Positions 18,376 through 26,927 of a stretch of 64,000 nt of DNA are shown piece by piece (the first letter of the stretch is position 1; each line of letters starts with the position of its first letter). The notes beneath the pieces are model-generated. The model did no database searches, was not told the DNA's origin, and saw only the letters and a list, made by a program, of their open reading frames with translations. This DNA is from Streptomyces caniferus (GTDB lineage: Bacteria; Actinomycetota; Actinomycetes; Streptomycetales; Streptomycetaceae): the NCBI RefSeq assembly GCF_009811555.1, contig NZ_BLIN01000002.1, forward strand, positions 1,116,001 to 1,180,000, read 5' to 3'. Position numbers and translations under genes: made by a program.

Positions 18376-18599
18376 AGCGCCATCGCTTCGAACCGGCCCG
18401 CCTGATCGCGGGCCTCACCGCCCTCACCGTCGGCACGGGCTACGGTCTCGACGCCGTCGGCCTCTGGCAGGCACCCGGCCTCTGGCTCTTCCTCGCCCTG
18501 CCCGCCGGCCTGTTCCTCGCGGGCCTCACCGCCGCCGTCCGGGCCATGACCCGCCGCGACACCCAGCCCACCGAGCCACCACCCCTGACGCAGCCCTGA
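18372..18599 (+). CDS. Small two-helix membrane protein coupled to the PspC/LiaF-like gene
   Basis: This 75-residue protein's GTG start overlaps the upstream stop (GTGA), so it is translationally coupled. Two hydrophobic helices can be drawn (LIAGLTALTVGTGYGLDAVG and LWLFLALPAGLFLAGLTAAV) with a basic N-terminus and a short polar tail. I do not recognise a family with known function. It is probably an accessory subunit of its upstream partner. Confidence 0.75.
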   Translation: MKRHRFEPARLIAGLTALTVGTGYGLDAVGLWQAPGLWLFLALPAGLFLAGLTAAVRAMTRRDTQPTEPPPLTQP

Positions 18600-18823
18600 A
18601 GCACCCCTGACGCACCCCTGAGACACCTCCAGCCCGACGAGGCGCCACGCGGCGAGCCTCCGAGGCGGACGCCGCGCCCCCGGACGCTCCGACACCACAC
18701 CCGGAACCCGGACGTCCGGACCGCACGCCCGGCCCCTCCGACCGCCCCTCCGACCGCCCCTGGAGACTCCGACCGACCCCGAAGGTCCCCTCCTCGCACC
18801 CGGGAGCCTCCAAAAGAACCGGC

Positions 18824-19369
18824 CTAGCCGAACAGCTGCGTCCCGTGCCGCCTGCGGCGGTGCGCCCAGGCCGCGTCCAGGGAGAACATCGGCGTGCCGG
18901 CCAGTACGAGCGGAACCCAGGCCATCAGATAGGCGAGGTCGTTGCCGTAGTAGTACGGCGTGGTCGCCCAGCTCACGGTGATCCACAGCATCAGCGAGAT
19001 CAGCGCACCGCCCAGGGCCGCCAGCCGCCCCAGCAGACCCACGAGAGTCCCGAGGCCCACCGCCAGCTCGCCGGCCGCGATGGCATAGCCGAAGACCACC
19101 GGATTCTGCTGTGCGAGGTCCACGAGCTGCGGCAGCGCCGCCGCGTCATGGACCTGGCGCAGCATTTCCCCGAGCGACCCGGCGCCACTGGCCGCCAAGA
19201 ACGCCGGATTCGTCAACTTGTCGATGCCCGCATAGAGGAACGTGGCCCCCAGGAACAGCCGCAACGGGAGCAGCGCATGGCGCGCCAGCTGCCCGCGCAA
19301 CCCGGCGCCGGAGCCCTCAACGGCCACCCCTCCCAATTCGGCACCGATCGTGCGATTCGCGTGAACCAT
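18824..19369 (-). CDS. DoxX family membrane protein
   Basis: This 181-residue protein has four transmembrane segments and DoxX-family features: LPLRLFLGATFLYAGIDKLTNPAFL near the start, then FGYAIAAGELAVGLGTLVGLLGRLAALGGALISL and a final helix around LAYLMAWVPLVLAG. Family members act in respiratory or redox membrane complexes, and no substrate is assigned here. The ATG at 19369 follows GGAGG at a good distance. The 220-bp region to its left (18600-18823) contains no gene, only imprecise repeats of CCTGACGCA and CCGCCCCTCCGA. Confidence 0.88.
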   Translation of the reverse strand: MVHANRTIGAELGGVAVEGSGAGLRGQLARHALLPLRLFLGATFLYAGIDKLTNPAFLAASGAGSLGEMLRQVHDAAALPQLVDLAQQNPVVFGYAIAAGELAVGLGTLVGLLGRLAALGGALISLMLWITVSWATTPYYYGNDLAYLMAWVPLVLAGTPMFSLDAAWAHRRRRHGTQLFG

Positions 19370-19612
19370 GACGTCCGCCTCTCCGTTGCCTCCGGGCGCA
19401 GACGATTGTGCCCCCGCCCGCGCCCCCTGGGGAGATACGTACGCACGTGCGCGAGAGGTTCAACGGACCGACGCACTTCGGGCCGTCGCGGCACACATAT
19501 TCGTCACACGGCGACGGCCGGACGGCGCCGGGGCACCCACCGCCCCACGCCCTTGCCCGCCGCGCCCCTCGTCCCGCCCGCCGCGCCCGGCTCGCCCCGC
19601 TCCCGCTGCCCC

Positions 19613-20947
19613 TCAGTCCAGGACGTCGACGGGGTAGCCGTTCGACTCCACACCCGCCGCCGTGATCACCCGGACCGTCACCCGGCCCGGCTCGACGTCG
19701 ACCGGCACCGGCACGGTCAGCACCCCGTCCGTCGGATTGGCGAAGCCGCCGGCCACCGGAACCAGCGGAACGGGTACATGGACATCGCCGATCCGCACGA
19801 CGGTCCGGGCGAGCCGGTCGGGCGTCCCGGCGCCCGGCGGGACGAAGCCGGCGCCGCGGATCTCGATGTCGTCGCCGGTACGGACCGGCGCGGCGAGATC
19901 GCCCAGCTCCCGGGAGCGGACCACCGAGAGGATCACCGGCCGCCCGCCCGCCACCGCCTTCCCCCACAGATACGTCGCCCCGGAGAGCGCAAGGAGCACC
20001 ACCAGGCCCCAGGGCAGCTGCGGCACTTCCTCCGGCCGCCCGGCCAGCCGCACCAGGGCGCACACCAGCACGGCCGCGTTCACCAGGACGTACTGCACGT
20101 CCAGGAGGCTGCCCCGCCCCGCGTCGTCCGCCAGCAGGTCGGCGGCCCGCGGCCGCTCGGCGGGAACCTTCTGCAACCGCCCCGACCGCACCCGCGTGGC
20201 CACCAGCCCGTACGCCAGCACGGCCACCCCGCACCCGACGGCAAGCACCGCCAACAGGGTTCCGGACCGCACGAGTTCCAGCCCCCGGAGCAGCGCGCTC
20301 CGCTTCTCCGGTACGGCGGTCGTCGCCAGCTGCACGACCGTCGTCAGCACGACGTACAGCACCGTGGCCGCCCAGCCCGCCGCCACCGTCCGTGAGGTGG
20401 ACAGCCGCCCGTCCTCGCCGATCAGCGGCGCCAGCGCCCCGCCGTGCGCACGGTGCCACCAGGCCGCCGCCGTCAGCCCCAGCGCGAGCACGACGGCCGC
20501 GACCAGCCCCGCCGTCCGGGTCGCCGTCCAGCCGCCGCCGATGGCGGTCAGTGCCTGCCCGACCAGCAGGGCGATCACCGCGCCCCAGACGACCAGCAGG
20601 GTGCGCCACCGTACGGACGTCAGCCAGGCGTTGCCCTCGGCGGCGCCCCGCTTGGCCACCTCCCGGGCGGAGAGCGTCAGTTCGTCGGAGACCCACTGCC
20701 GGGCCGCACCGGCGGAACGGGCTAGCCCGGCCGGCACCCCGTGCCCGGCGGCGAAGTCCTCGCGCAGCGCTATGAACGCGGCGACCGCCTGCCGGTGTCC
20801 CGCACGGGCGCCGTGCGGGCACCGTCCGCACCGGCATTCGCCGCCGGGGGCGCGCTCCGCACCGTCCCCGGGTTCGCCCGCTCCGGCCATCCTGCCCGCC
20901 GCCTCAACCGACACGTCCGTTACCGCCCCGCCGCCGCTCGCCGCCAA
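19613..20947 (-). CDS. Multi-pass membrane protein of unknown function
   Basis: This is a ~444-residue protein. A Cys-containing N-terminus (ECRCGRCPHG, a possible zinc knuckle) is followed by about seven or eight hydrophobic helices between residues 120 and 335. The C-terminal ~100 residues are beta-rich (GDDIEIRGAGFVPP ... VTVRVITAAGVESNGYPVDVLD) and resemble an IPT/TIG-like or bacterial Ig-like fold. The longest frame starts at a TTG. A GTG at 20914 or an ATG at 20890 are also possible, and none has a good ribosome binding site, so the start is uncertain. I do not recognise the family. Confidence 0.7.
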   Translation of the reverse strand: MAASGGGAVTDVSVEAAGRMAGAGEPGDGAERAPGGECRCGRCPHGARAGHRQAVAAFIALREDFAAGHGVPAGLARSAGAARQWVSDELTLSAREVAKRGAAEGNAWLTSVRWRTLLVVWGAVIALLVGQALTAIGGGWTATRTAGLVAAVVLALGLTAAAWWHRAHGGALAPLIGEDGRLSTSRTVAAGWAATVLYVVLTTVVQLATTAVPEKRSALLRGLELVRSGTLLAVLAVGCGVAVLAYGLVATRVRSGRLQKVPAERPRAADLLADDAGRGSLLDVQYVLVNAAVLVCALVRLAGRPEEVPQLPWGLVVLLALSGATYLWGKAVAGGRPVILSVVRSRELGDLAAPVRTGDDIEIRGAGFVPPGAGTPDRLARTVVRIGDVHVPVPLVPVAGGFANPTDGVLTVPVPVDVEPGRVTVRVITAAGVESNGYPVDVLD

Positions 20948-21217
20948 CTTGTTGGGTACAAAGGCGAATTGTGCCCCAGATGGCCGGGTCGGACATCAAA
21001 CATCCAGTTGGTGGCGGGTGGCGGGCGCATCGGCGCGTTGACGTACGAGAAGCGGTGGCCACAGCCGTCGCACGCGCCCCAGCGGATTCGTACCGATGCA
21101 CGGAGGATTCCGCACACCTGAGCGGTTGCCGACGACGCAGCCCCGGCGCTTCCCCTATTCGGGCGAACCGGGGCACGGCGACGCCTGAGCCGTCCGCGGG
21201 CTGCGCAAGCTCTCGCC
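20948..21217. other. Divergent intergenic region
   Basis: This 270-bp region lies between the membrane protein and the proline-rich gene. It is somewhat AT-richer at 20945-21010 (TTGTTGGGTACAAAGGCGAATTGTG), probably promoter DNA. No gene or strong palindrome was found. Confidence 0.45.
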
Positions 21218-22009
21218 GTGCGCCAAATACACCGAATTCCCGGACCGCACAGCCGCGTTGATCTGGACGGACCACATGAACCACATGCACCACGTGCACC
21301 ACATGACTCACACGCCCCGGCCCGAACACCACCCCGGCCCCCCACCTGCCGGCACCGCACCCGGCCCCGGACCAGGCGCCGGTCCCGCCCCCCGCATCCC
21401 CTCCGCGACATCCGCCGCCTGGGGGCCGGGCTGCTGGCCGCCGCTTTCCTGCTCCTGACCGGGGCCGCCGCGCTGCTCGTCACCGCGCCGCCGGCGACCG
21501 CCCGGGACCGGTTCCCCCGCACGCCCGCCGGCGACAACTGCGCCTATGCGGGCACCGCGCCCCCCGTGGACGTACCGACCGGCTTCCCCATGCCCCGCCA
21601 CTGGCACTTCCCCTGCACCGGAACCAAGCCACCGCCCACGCCCTCCCGCGCACCGGCGCCTCCCCCGCGGAGCCCGAAACCCGCGCCACCTCCGCCGCCC
21701 GCCCCCAGACCCCGGCCGACACCACCGCCCCCACCGCCACCGCCGCCGCCCCCGTCCCCCGCTCCCCGCGTCCGCCCCGCGGCCCCGCCGCCCGCGCCGA
21801 AGCCCAAGCCGAAACCGTCCGTCCGCCGCCCGGCGTCACCTCCGCCCGTCCTGCCCCACAGCTATGCGCCGGTCTCCCACAAACCGCGCGCCGGGCGCTC
21901 CGTGGTGACCACGACCTTGTTGATCACCGCCCCGGCCGTGCTGGCCGCCGCCGCCCTCCGCCCCCGTTCGAGCTCCTCGTCCGGTTCCGCCGGGCGCCGT
22001 TCCTCGTAG
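21218..22009 (+). CDS. Proline-rich membrane-anchored protein
   Basis: This frame encodes ~263 residues if the GTG at 21218 is the start. A His/Pro/Arg-rich N-terminus, a transmembrane segment (LGAGLLAAAFLLLTGAAALLVTA, about 66-90), an extracytoplasmic segment with two Cys, a ~100-residue polyproline region with runs of 12 or more prolines, and a second hydrophobic stretch (VVTTTLLITAPAVLAAAAL) follow in order. No in-frame ATG precedes the first helix, so the start is uncertain. It ends 9 bp before the DUF4239 gene, suggesting an operon. Polyproline would need EF-P for translation. Function unknown. Confidence 0.55.
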   Translation: MRQIHRIPGPHSRVDLDGPHEPHAPRAPHDSHAPARTPPRPPTCRHRTRPRTRRRSRPPHPLRDIRRLGAGLLAAAFLLLTGAAALLVTAPPATARDRFPRTPAGDNCAYAGTAPPVDVPTGFPMPRHWHFPCTGTKPPPTPSRAPAPPPRSPKPAPPPPPAPRPRPTPPPPPPPPPPPSPAPRVRPAAPPPAPKPKPKPSVRRPASPPPVLPHSYAPVSHKPRAGRSVVTTTLLITAPAVLAAAALRPRSSSSSGSAGRRSS

Positions 22010-22018
22010 GAGATCTCC

Positions 22019-22777
22019 ATGTCCCAATGGCTGGTGCTGACTCTCGCCATGGCCGTCGCCTGTGGCGTCGTCCTGACCATCACCGTCCTCAAGGAGCGCC
22101 GGATCAGTGAGGACGACGACCCGACCGAAACACCCGATGTGATCGAGTATCTGACGATGATGGTGGGGGTGGTCTACGCGATCGTGCTGGGCCTGGCCAT
22201 CGCCGGTGTATGGGAGGCCAGGAGCGCGGCCGAGGACACCGTACGGACCGAGGCCCAGGCGCTGCACGAGGTCAGCGCGCGGGCACGGGCCTACCCCGCG
22301 CCGGTACGGGACCGCATCCGCTCGGACGTCGATGCGTATGTGTCCTACGTCGTGCACAAGGAATGGCCGGTCATGGCCGAGAAGGGGGAACTGACCGGGC
22401 ACGGCTCCGAACTGCTGACGAAGGTCCGGGCGGACGTCACCGACTACCGCCCGCGCAACGACTACGAGGGGCAGTCCTACCAGCCCCTCGTCGACCAGGT
22501 CGCGGTGGCCGACGGCGCCCGCTCCGCCCGTGCGGACGCGGCCGATTCGACGCTGCCGGGCGTGGTGTGGTTCGGGCTGATCATCGGTGGCGCCATTTCG
22601 GTCGGCGTCATGTTCACCCTGCAGATCCGGCGCTCGGGGCGCGAGTTGCTGATGGCCGGACTCTTCAGCGCGCTGATCGCCTTCCTGCTGTTCCTCGTCT
22701 GGGACTTCGACGCCCCCTTCAGCCGGGGCATCGCCGCCACCGCCTCGCCGTTCCTGGACCTGTTCCCGCATTCGTGA
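22019..22777 (+). CDS. DUF4239 membrane protein
   Basis: This is a 252-residue protein of the DUF4239 type. An N-terminal helix (LVLTLAMAVACGVVLTITV), a second helix (MMVGVVYAIVLGLAIAGVW), a polar helical middle of ~100 residues (DTVRTEAQALHEVSARAR ...), and two C-terminal helices (WFGLIIGGAISVGVMFTL; LFSALIAFLLFLVWDF) follow in order. The ATG has GGAG six bases upstream. The family is similar in layout to bestrophin-like channels, but its function has not been established. It is probably co-transcribed with the preceding proline-rich gene. Confidence 0.88.
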   Translation: MSQWLVLTLAMAVACGVVLTITVLKERRISEDDDPTETPDVIEYLTMMVGVVYAIVLGLAIAGVWEARSAAEDTVRTEAQALHEVSARARAYPAPVRDRIRSDVDAYVSYVVHKEWPVMAEKGELTGHGSELLTKVRADVTDYRPRNDYEGQSYQPLVDQVAVADGARSARADAADSTLPGVVWFGLIIGGAISVGVMFTLQIRRSGRELLMAGLFSALIAFLLFLVWDFDAPFSRGIAATASPFLDLFPHS

Positions 22778-22781
22778 AACG

Positions 22782-22827
22782 GGGCCGGGCCCCGGAAGGC
22801 GATCGTCCGCCTGCCGGGGCCCGGCCC
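22782..22827. terminator. 14-bp hairpin between DUF4239 and MarR genes
   Basis: GGGCCGGGCCCCGG (22782-22795) pairs exactly with CCGGGGCCCGGCCC (22814-22827), four bases after the DUF4239 stop. It lies between convergent genes, so it is a probable bidirectional terminator. Confidence 0.75.
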
Positions 22828-22885
22828 ATCCGCCGGAGACCGCCCGCGCCGCCGGGGGCGCGGTGGCCCTCCGCGGGTTGCCCGC

Positions 22886-23317
22886 TCACCCCTCCAGGGC
22901 GGTGACCAGGCGGGCGAGGGCGGGCAGGGCGGCGGTGAGCGCGTCGCGGTCGCCGGGGGGAAGCTTGGCCACCGCCTGCTCCAGCGTCTCCCGGCTGGCC
23001 CGGTCGTAGCGTTCCAGCAGCTCCGAAGCGCCCGGGCTCACGGACAGGTCCACCGCCCTGAGGTCCGTCGTGGACGCATGCCGTTCCACGAGCCCTGCCG
23101 CCGTCATCGTCCGCACCAGATTGCTGACCGTCGAGGGCGAGATGCGAAGCCGCTCGGCGACCGCTCGGGTGCCCAGCGGACCGCCGGCGGACAGCACCCG
23201 CAGCAGCTCGATCTGGGCATCGGGAAGGTCGGGCAGCCCCTCGGCGGCGCGGGTCGAGCGCAGGACGGCCCGGCGCAGGGGGCCGAGGAGGCGGCTGAGG
23301 TCGGCGGCGGTGTCCAC
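22886..23317 (-). CDS. MarR-family repressor of the phenolic acid decarboxylase gene
   Basis: This is a ~143-residue winged-helix regulator if started at GTG 23317 (VDTAADLSRLL), which follows GGGGCG; the frame stays open 27 codons upstream through the operator region. MarR features are IELLRVLSAGGPLGTRAVAERLRISPSTVSNLVRTMTAAGLVERH (helix-turn-helix) and the wing STTDLRAVDLSVS. It is divergent from the decarboxylase gene with a 23-bp palindrome between the two starts, the arrangement of a ligand-relieved repressor. The likely inducer is a hydroxycinnamic acid (inference from the neighbour). Confidence 0.9.
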   Translation of the reverse strand: MDTAADLSRLLGPLRRAVLRSTRAAEGLPDLPDAQIELLRVLSAGGPLGTRAVAERLRISPSTVSNLVRTMTAAGLVERHASTTDLRAVDLSVSPGASELLERYDRASRETLEQAVAKLPPGDRDALTAALPALARLVTALEG

Positions 23318-23344
23318 CGCCCCATTGTGACAGCAGGGTAATTT

Positions 23345-23367
23345 TGCATCAAAGTAGTTTTGTTGCA
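23345..23367. promoter_or_regulatory. 23-bp MarR operator palindrome
   Basis: The sequence has the symmetrical form TGCA-n-CAAA-n5-TTTG-n-TGCA, with every specified base matched on both sides. It is markedly AT-rich against the surrounding DNA and lies midway between the MarR and decarboxylase starts. TTTGCA/TGCAAA extend the outer arms to 23343 and 23369. Confidence 0.8.
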
Positions 23368-23418
23368 AATGCAGTGGGGAGGCCGTGAGGGACCGCAACC
23401 ACGCGAGGAGAGCCCAGG

Positions 23419-23937
23419 ATGACCACCGTCGCGAACCCCGTGCCCGAGCAGGACCTCTCGGGCATCACCGGGAAGCACTTCATCTACACCTACGCCAACG
23501 GCTGGCAGTACGAGATGTACGTGAAGAACTCCCGGACGATCGACTACCGGATCCACAGCGGCATGGTCGGCGGCCGCTGGGTGAAGAACCAGGCGGTCGA
23601 CCTCGTCCGGCTCGACTCGGACGTCTACAAGATCTCCTGGACCGAGCCCACCGGCACTTCGGTCAGCGTCAACGTACTTCCCGCCGAGCGCCGGCTGCAC
23701 GGCGTGATCTTCTTCCCCCAGTGGGTGCACCAGTACCCCGAGCGCACCGTCTGCTTCCAGAACGACCACCTGGACCGGATGGCCGCGTACCGCGACCAGG
23801 GCCCGACCCACCCGATCCACGTCGTCCCCGAATTCGCGGAGATCACCTTCCTCGAGGACCGCGGCGAGAACGACGAAGGCGTCATCGCCGTGGATCCGGC
23901 CGACCTGCCCGAGGGCTACGCCGACCGCATCAACTGA
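23419..23937 (+). CDS. Phenolic acid decarboxylase
   Basis: This 172-residue protein carries the characteristic stretches of PAD enzymes: [36 protein letters not shown] and [17 protein letters not shown], including the paired Tyr, Arg and Glu residues of the active cavity. The enzyme is cofactor-free and converts ferulic, p-coumaric and caffeic acids to vinylphenols, usually for detoxification of plant phenolics. GAGGAG precedes the ATG by eight bases. The divergent MarR gene and the operator at 23345 indicate induction by substrate. Length fits the family (160-180). Confidence 0.95.
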   Translation: MTTVANPVPEQDLSGITGKHFIYTYANGWQYEMYVKNSRTIDYRIHSGMVGGRWVKNQAVDLVRLDSDVYKISWTEPTGTSVSVNVLPAERRLHGVIFFPQWVHQYPERTVCFQNDHLDRMAAYRDQGPTHPIHVVPEFAEITFLEDRGENDEGVIAVDPADLPEGYADRIN

Positions 23938-24048
23938 CCCGCGCTCCCGCTCACCGCTCGCGTCACAGGGGCGCACGCTTCCCGACGCGACCCCAAGGCC
24001 TGCCGCCGAAGTCCCCGGCCCGCGCGCGTGCCTGGCCCACACGAGTCC

Positions 24049-24834
24049 CTAGCCGAAGAGATCCGGCTCGCTGCGCACGATCTGCTGGTACAGCGGCTGG
24101 TAGTTGATCCAGGCGACCAGGTCGTTGCCCAGCTGTTCGCGGGTGTGGACGGCGTTGTGGTGGTCGATCAGGACCGGCTTGCCGGCGGCCTTGGCGGTCA
24201 GCTGGACCTGGCAGGAACGTTCCATCGTGAGGAACCACCAGGCCGCCGCGTCCACCGAGTCGCCGACCGTCAACAGGCCGTGGTTGCGCAGGATCACGGC
24301 CTTGTGCGGGCCGAGGGCGGCGGCGATCCGCCGCCCTTCCGCCTCGTCCACCACCACACCCGTGTAGTCGTCGAAGAGCGCATGGTCCTCGTAGAACGCA
24401 CAGACGTCCTGGGTGATCGGCTCCAGCAGCTCACCCAGTGCGGACAGCGCCCGGCCGTAGGTGGAGTGGCTGTGCGCCGCCGCGACGACGTCGGGGCGGG
24501 CCTGGTGGACCTGGGAATGGATGGCGAACGCCGCCTGGTTGACGTGGTGGCGGCCGTCGACGACCTTGCCCTCCGCGTTGACCAGGATCAGGTCGCTGAG
24601 CGTGAGGAGCCGGAAGGACATCCCGAAGGGGTTGACCCAGAAGCAGTGCGGGAACTCCGGGTCGCGCACGGTGATATGGCCCGCGACGCCCTCCTCGAAG
24701 CCGTAGTGCCCGAAGAGGCGCAGGGCCGCGACCAGGCGCTCCTTGCGATGGCGCCGCTCGTCCTCGACGGTCCGGTGCGTCGGCGGCATCGCGAACTGCA
24801 GCTGATCGGTGGGTACGGGGGTCGGCTCGGGCAT
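24049..24834 (-). CDS. Class II aldolase/adducin family protein
   Basis: This is a 261-residue protein. Metal-binding His residues of the family are visible in HSHSTYGRALSA and HTREQL-like positions, with the Gly-rich GHITVRD and NHGLLTVGDSVDAAAWWF signatures. Related enzymes include fuculose-phosphate aldolase and decarboxylases of sugar acids; the adducin-like subgroup (PFGMSFRLLTLSDLILVN) often has unassigned function. AGGAGGAG lies eight bases before the ATG. It is convergent with the decarboxylase gene and follows no obvious operon partner. The substrate is unknown. Confidence 0.88.
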   Translation of the reverse strand: MPEPTPVPTDQLQFAMPPTHRTVEDERRHRKERLVAALRLFGHYGFEEGVAGHITVRDPEFPHCFWVNPFGMSFRLLTLSDLILVNAEGKVVDGRHHVNQAAFAIHSQVHQARPDVVAAAHSHSTYGRALSALGELLEPITQDVCAFYEDHALFDDYTGVVVDEAEGRRIAAALGPHKAVILRNHGLLTVGDSVDAAAWWFLTMERSCQVQLTAKAAGKPVLIDHHNAVHTREQLGNDLVAWINYQPLYQQIVRSEPDLFG

Positions 24835-25034
24835 CGCGGCTCTCCTCCTGGCGCGTACGGCTCTTGATGCTCGATGCGGAAGCTACCTTCCACTACCGCA
24901 GGTAACCAGGGCCGCGTCCGGTGCGTCTGCCGCGGCCCGCGGGACGAAGACACCAGGAACGGGACCAGAAGGGGCAGACCGCGAGGGCCGCGGCCACCGC
25001 CGCCCCGGGCGCGCCCGGCGACACCGGAGACGCA

Positions 25035-25070
25035 GCACGCCGCCGCCCGGCGAACCGGGCGGCGGCGTGC
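25035..25070 (-). terminator. guaA terminator hairpin
   Basis: A 16-bp perfect stem (25035-25050 with 25055-25070) is closed by a CGAA tetraloop and sits 17 bases after the guaA stop. There is no U-tract. It is the strongest simple hairpin in this part of the window. Confidence 0.8.
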
Positions 25071-25087
25071 TCAGGCGGCGGGTGGGG

Positions 25088-26674
25088 TCACTCCCACTCG
25101 ATGGTGCCCGGGGGCTTGCTCGTGACGTCGAGGACGACACGGTTGACCTCGGCGACCTCGTTGGTGATGCGGGTCGAGATCCGCGCCAGCACGTCGTACG
25201 GCATCCGCGTCCAGTCCGCGGTCATCGCGTCCTCGGACGACACCGGGCGCAGCACGATCGGGTGACCGTACGTCCGGCCGTCGCCCTGGACGCCGACCGA
25301 GCGGACGTCGGCGAGCAGGACCACCGGGCACTGCCAGATCTCGCGGTCCAGACCGGCCGCGGTCAGCTCCTCGCGGGCGATGGCGTCGGCCTCGCGCAGC
25401 AGGTCCAGGCGCTCCTTGGTGACCTCGCCGACGATGCGGATACCCAGGCCGGGGCCGGGGAACGGCTGGCGGTGGACGATCTCGTCCGGCAGACCGAGCT
25501 CCGAGCCGACCATCCGGACCTCGTCCTTGAACAGCTGGCGCAGCGGCTCGACGAGCTGGAACTCGATGTCGTCGGGGAGCCCGCCGACGTTGTGGTGCGA
25601 CTTGATGTTGGCGGTGCCCGTGCCGCCGCCGGACTCGACGATGTCCGGGTAGAGCGTGCCCTGGACCAGGAAGGCGACTTCCTCGCCCTCGGCGCCGGCC
25701 TCGGCGACCAGCTCGGCCTGGGCCTGCTCGAAGACGCGGATGAACTCGCGTCCGATGATCTTCCGCTTCTGCTCGGGGTCGCTGACCCCGGCCAGCGCGG
25801 TCAGGAAGCGCTCCTCGGCGTCGACGACCTTCAGCTGGACGCCGGTGGCGGCCACGAAGTCCTTCTCGACCTGCTCCGACTCGCCCTTGCGCTGGAGGCC
25901 GTGGTCGACGTAGACGCAGGTCAGCTGCTCGCCGATGGCCTTCTGCACGATGGCGGCGGCCACCGAGGAGTCCACGCCGCCGGACAGCGCGCAGATGGCG
26001 CGCTTGGTGCCGACCTGGGCGCGGATCGCGGCGACCTGCTCCTCGACCACGCTGGTGGTGGTCCAGTTCGGCTCGATGCCCGCGCCGCGGTAGAGGAAGT
26101 GCTCCAGGACCTGCTGGCCGTGCGTGGAGTGCATGACCTCGGGGTGGTACTGGACGCCGTAGAGCTTCTTCTCGTCGTTCTCGAAGGCGGCGACGGGCAC
26201 GACGTCCGTGGACGCGGTGACCGTGAAGCCCTCGGGGGCGGCGGAGCAGGCGTCGCCGTGGGACATCCACACCGACTGCTCGGCGGGGGTGCCCTCGAAG
26301 AGGGTGGATCCGGGGCGGGAGACGGTCAGCGGGGTACGGCCGTACTCCCGCGCACCGGTGTTGTCGACGGTGCCGCCGAGGGTGATCGCCATGAGCTGGA
26401 ATCCGTAGCACATGCCGAAGACCGGGACACCGGCCTCGAACAGTGAGCGGTCCAGACTGGGGGCACCTTCGGCATAGACCGACGAGGGGCCGCCGGAGAG
26501 GATGATCGCCTTCGGGTTCTTGGCGAGCATCTCCGCCACCGGCATGGTGGACGGCACGATCTCGCTGTAGACCCGGGCCTCACGGACTCGGCGGGCGATG
26601 AGCTGGGCGTACTGTGCGCCGAAGTCGACTACGAGGACGACGTCCGGGGCAGCGGCAGGGGGCGCTGATGGCAC
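25088..26674 (-). CDS. guaA: GMP synthase (glutamine-hydrolysing)
   Basis: This 528-residue enzyme converts XMP to GMP using ATP and glutamine. The N-terminal class I amidotransferase domain has the nucleophile Cys in [11 protein letters not shown] and the His/Glu pair around QYHPEVMHS. The ATP-pyrophosphatase domain has the PP-loop [12 protein letters not shown]. The C-terminal dimerisation domain ends with the conserved [11 protein letters not shown]. The GTG at 26674 follows GGAAGG; the frame is open far upstream without a better start. It is divergent from the leader peptide and chorismate mutase, sharing a short promoter region. Confidence 0.97.
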   Translation of the reverse strand: MPSAPPAAAPDVVLVVDFGAQYAQLIARRVREARVYSEIVPSTMPVAEMLAKNPKAIILSGGPSSVYAEGAPSLDRSLFEAGVPVFGMCYGFQLMAITLGGTVDNTGAREYGRTPLTVSRPGSTLFEGTPAEQSVWMSHGDACSAAPEGFTVTASTDVVPVAAFENDEKKLYGVQYHPEVMHSTHGQQVLEHFLYRGAGIEPNWTTTSVVEEQVAAIRAQVGTKRAICALSGGVDSSVAAAIVQKAIGEQLTCVYVDHGLQRKGESEQVEKDFVAATGVQLKVVDAEERFLTALAGVSDPEQKRKIIGREFIRVFEQAQAELVAEAGAEGEEVAFLVQGTLYPDIVESGGGTGTANIKSHHNVGGLPDDIEFQLVEPLRQLFKDEVRMVGSELGLPDEIVHRQPFPGPGLGIRIVGEVTKERLDLLREADAIAREELTAAGLDREIWQCPVVLLADVRSVGVQGDGRTYGHPIVLRPVSSEDAMTADWTRMPYDVLARISTRITNEVAEVNRVVLDVTSKPPGTIEWE

Positions 26675-26706
26675 TTCGGCGGCCTTCCGGCGGTGTGGAG
26701 CAGGGG

Positions 26707-26742
26707 TTGGACTTTCGATTCTAACGGGCTCATACTGAGCCC
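26707..26742 (+). promoter_or_regulatory. Promoter with overlapping palindrome upstream of the leader peptide
   Basis: TTGGAC (26707-26712) and CATACT (26731-26736) are separated by 18 bases, fitting a HrdB-type promoter whose start would fall at about 26743. The palindrome GGGCTCA-TAC-TGAGCCC (26726-26742) is perfect over 7+7 bases and overlaps the -10, so a repressor could sit there, or it could form a short hairpin. The first ATG is at 26744, so the mRNA may be leaderless. Confidence 0.55.
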
Positions 26743-26743
26743 C

Positions 26744-26815
26744 ATGTCCAAGCAGCTGACCTTCGTCTTTACCTATGGCACCGGCCCGTCCGGCTGCCAT
26801 GGTCGTGCTGCTTGA
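26744..26815 (+). CDS. 23-residue leader peptide upstream of chorismate mutase
   Basis: This short frame reads [20 protein letters not shown] and ends RAA. It contains Phe, Phe and Tyr within five residues (FVFTY), products of the pathway that chorismate mutase opens. It is followed after 20 bases by a 12-bp GC hairpin and then by the chorismate mutase ribosome binding site, the layout of a transcription attenuator. No ribosome binding site precedes the ATG, which lies at the expected transcription start. Coding function is inferred from layout only. Confidence 0.55.
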   Translation: MSKQLTFVFTYGTGPSGCHGRAA

Positions 26816-26819
26816 TCCA

Positions 26820-26880
26820 CTGACAAGCAACTTCCCAGGCGCCCCGGGCCGACAAGGTCCGGGGCGTCTGCGTCTGTCAG
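26820..26880 (+). terminator. Attenuator-like hairpin before chorismate mutase
   Basis: CAGGCGCCCCGG (26836-26847) pairs with CCGGGGCGTCTG (26859-26870), 12 pairs with one G-U and an 11-base loop. CTGACA (26820-26825) and TGTCAG (26875-26880) can pair to enclose it. A ribosome stalled on the leader codons would free or block this structure. Confidence 0.6.
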
Positions 26881-26927
26881 GACCGCTCGTCGGCTCCGTG
26901 GCCACTCTCACCCCAGGAGACACGGAC

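Noticed and set aside
21258..21458. His-rich 66-codon frame (MNHMHHVHHMTH...) overlapping the proline-rich gene
   Set aside because: It ends inside the region where the other frame encodes a clean transmembrane helix, and it has no ribosome binding site.
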